From Bacteroidaceae bacterium (lineage in GTDB: Bacteria > Bacteroidota > Bacteroidia > Bacteroidales > Bacteroidaceae): DNA of 33,357 nt. How positions within the stretch are numbered: the stretch's first letter is position 1; each line of letters begins with the position of its first letter. The notes under the pieces were generated by a model. That model worked only from the letters and a program-made list of their open reading frames with translations, did not search any database and had not been told where the DNA came from. The DNA lies in contig JABUTZ010000010.1 of assembly GCA_021443415.1 (NCBI GenBank), positions 94,140-127,496 on the forward strand. The letters run 5' to 3'. Shown here piece by piece: positions 33,301 through 33,357 of this stretch. The translations under genes and the position numbers were made by a program.

Positions 33301-33357
33301 CGGCTGCTCGGGCCATGTCATGGTGTTGCCGTGGAACTTGAACGAGAGCTGCATGGT
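27343..33357 (-). CDS. Giant secreted LamG-domain protein with sorting-type tail, N-terminus outside window
   Basis: At least 2004 residues are encoded; the frame is open at the window edge, so the methionine near 33354 is probably internal and the signal peptide is not visible. Residue numbers below count from it. The first ~500 residues resemble no domain I recognise. Ig-like segments follow, then two concanavalin-like LamG domains (about 930-1090, FTLAMKFKPISTKREAVLFS; about 1130-1290, YGLSFWFKSTAAGQNATLCS ... FKGGIDDVRV). Further Ig-like regions include LTSGWNWVSTYVEA (about 1675). The tail is DAVYDLAGRYMG ... AVYIMNGLKFNTQR. LamG domains suggest glycan or protein binding at the surface; no catalytic motif is seen. 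A terminator follows the stop. It is not clearly linked to the glycan locus. Confidence 0.85.
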   Translation of the reverse strand, partial: TMQLSFKFHGNTMTWPEQPMEGIVMGMVGIPGSSFVTDGPSKVDFVLNDPPGSNSFAYIDKGSSMTLGVSNGLTFGDVTGDESQWAVGADVATLTGMGIMTKSNVTKKLVGTLQKDASFDLMTFSDKKSMTYTFNQRIQTSSSPDFVGANGDVYIGRATNYFFTDTRYTNMTTEAERVVPALDKEMYCVESENYVQRGDTLLGGTKFYLTNWLQPIGGTTNESVFSFTQKHIVTELIPDLRKRRAQLVTYDPAYAQKKSADMPVLPEGECRYFAKRPLDQMDDNMDVWRRDTDYVFQHTAKDKFDKVALYSNAIAKWKSTIAANERNKAYNLYKLDGQTKGKYKQSSLIRNISPEMIAEKYALNLRDGIIAMDAVTGALNMANNVVKLVDLMGKVKDFGRITSSVFNPFAIASQALATVWEVAYTVVKNTETQDAKMTQNLHYIDSNTFDAGMTMSNSMTTSQTYTTTRAFSDQHDIQFGGVDNSELAVMGASTQESAKSWAGFRYGSTKNVDAASTGTTTFGYTLSTSGASTYESVDIYLPISPDAKIGDDGEVTGNTSMPYMFYLRGGQSKVPWEKPDSTLYFKQTESFKTSTGKAGDAFPLSDGTVALVIPEFDMPSEFAMLPAGEKSNIEATLRNVSVATFSPTVSETAPKLVFGIDPKTNQHGLQFDRGVMTGQYAVGLKPQTSTKLSFTVQQTRTDVTRDTVTFILYPDGDLGRAVRKPVIFNFVPMASPVTLETDRVTVNGEAIEGKQAAREIGVTLSNYHMEYKNFAGVVIQTRLVGTNAWKPIYLFYIDKDKYDLEKDWKGANVKLQAGKSFATITLGDQFTDGDYEIRAVAQSKASREDAGLETASEALRFSLDTKKPMVMGKPTGELLYGENLQLTFDEDIRYERVTTDNFTIVTDLDAQVAREHAVAMKFYECGPAETKHEFSLFGYRDFTLAMKFKPISTKREAVLFSQMGQVGDFRVSYDSARVYVKYGDKVMASPIQALDATGGYNSDWMQLVVTYRQDEDTTDGTISSMLYTTNDEYAGPAMTLNAIPKTQAILRMGADAGRTNGNVLMHDVMLWDGIVSKEEMEANLENALIGLDKRIIAYWPANEGRGTVVTDLRFDRNLVMPDGAEWYSRIPNYSLALDGSQAFRIPTQKVVFSPQESYGLSFWFKSTAAGQNATLCSLDNGTAVNAFTIGAGGEVTAEFAGGGLSIAKVTPNVWHNLFMEYVGGGYTRFYLDGEVVREVESTRIPRFAFDTMTMGGRTVYQDADTTRRVTDFFKGGIDDVRVQQGRFTQNIITDAVNRCLTGREEGLKIYYPFQRIRKLDDPVVAEPCGYNHILQVKDGDEYIDESDRGAIIGAAAIADVVEQDDAPMQKSASFRRPLAGKTEYSVIASEREVLINISEDVARRLEGKTLHITALGIQDVHENTMTPYTWDVIVHQDWGTWVPSLLDLTLPVDTVAEIETGLVKYSRMGSLHLSELADWMSVRTMTDEGFYYFVVYLVDTRHLSPGVYYAQVSLSNHEGAAIPQTIKLTVKGKDPGWKVDPSRFNANMNLIADLHLNDRLWVSEDARVAAFIDGECRGVGQLKYNENTNRSLLYLTIFGNDMAKGGDKGKTVTFKAWDPNKGVIYNALRVKDGDSRDVANVTFDSSVLCGAYDRPWHLIAVDVVQHDVPLTSGWNWVSTYVEAVTPKASDLLADVQGHISMVKDRTLAAVPGSAAMGRITIRPNSMYMIHVKTDDPIDRLSISGEKAVSEETIITVPGSKTGWAWGWIGYPCQRTMTLRQALSFLNPHKNDIIKSQTEFAVYDGQDWQGTLGYLRPGRGYMYGNSLGTGETLEFHFPADIGAATQAPAAPTADNPRGMTASGQASASGEGSTDYPHNMVVIGQTLPGAKVCAFVNGEQRTESVADADGRVYLTVGGEGAMGSLTFVIVDTDDNSRAATTRLQYADDRVDGTVETPVLLLPAATDGHADDAVYDLAGRYMGRFADLRRLAPAVYIMNGLKFNTQR

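Overview
The window comes from a Bacteroidales genome, most likely a Prevotella-like organism. The reasons are a SusC/SusD pair, Bacteroidetes-type promoters (a -7 box TAnnTTTG with an upstream TTTG), absence of obvious Shine-Dalgarno sequences, several proteins with the short C-terminal tail 'Y-[DN]-LaGq...giyI-nGkKfv' seen in Prevotella secreted proteins, and carbohydrate-active enzymes of families CE7, GH53, GH92 and a GH36 remnant. Most of the DNA is GC-rich, so long antisense open frames are common; these were rejected.

Bases 1-12804 form a polysaccharide utilisation locus. On the minus strand are SusD (partial), SusC, an AraC-family regulator, a wrecked alpha-galactosidase, a secreted CE7 acetylesterase, a 45-residue peptide and a two-module binding-type protein. 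On the plus strand, divergent from these, are a sialate-O-acetylesterase-like SGNH esterase and a second CE7 esterase. Three transcription units (SusCD, the GH36 remnant, the plus-strand esterase pair) carry the same operator-like box, near GCRATGGTACTTTTTTAGC, exactly 54 nt upstream of the -7 element. A fourth, degenerate copy lies 53 nt upstream of the -7 box of the binding-protein operon. This looks like one regulon, possibly under the AraC protein, acting on an acetylated (and once alpha-galactosylated) plant glycan.

Bases 12942-21925 hold a large secreted Ig/InlB-repeat protein diverging from a GH53 endo-galactanase, followed by two GH92 alpha-mannosidase lipoproteins. A repeated long-palindrome element lies directly after each GH92 gene.

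Bases 21926-27342 are a mosaic. An AT-rich DUF1016/YhcG PD-(D/E)XK nuclease and a collapsed restriction/helicase remnant sit on one side, and an AT-rich AlbA_2/HATPase (Schlafen-like) protein with an 11-bp tandem array behind it sits on the other. Between them is a GC-rich, translationally coupled pair: a PdxY-like kinase and a nucleoside-gate membrane protein. Bases 27343-33357 are most of a giant secreted LamG-domain protein whose N-terminus lies outside the window.

No rRNA, tRNA, CRISPR array, transposase or phage gene was recognised.
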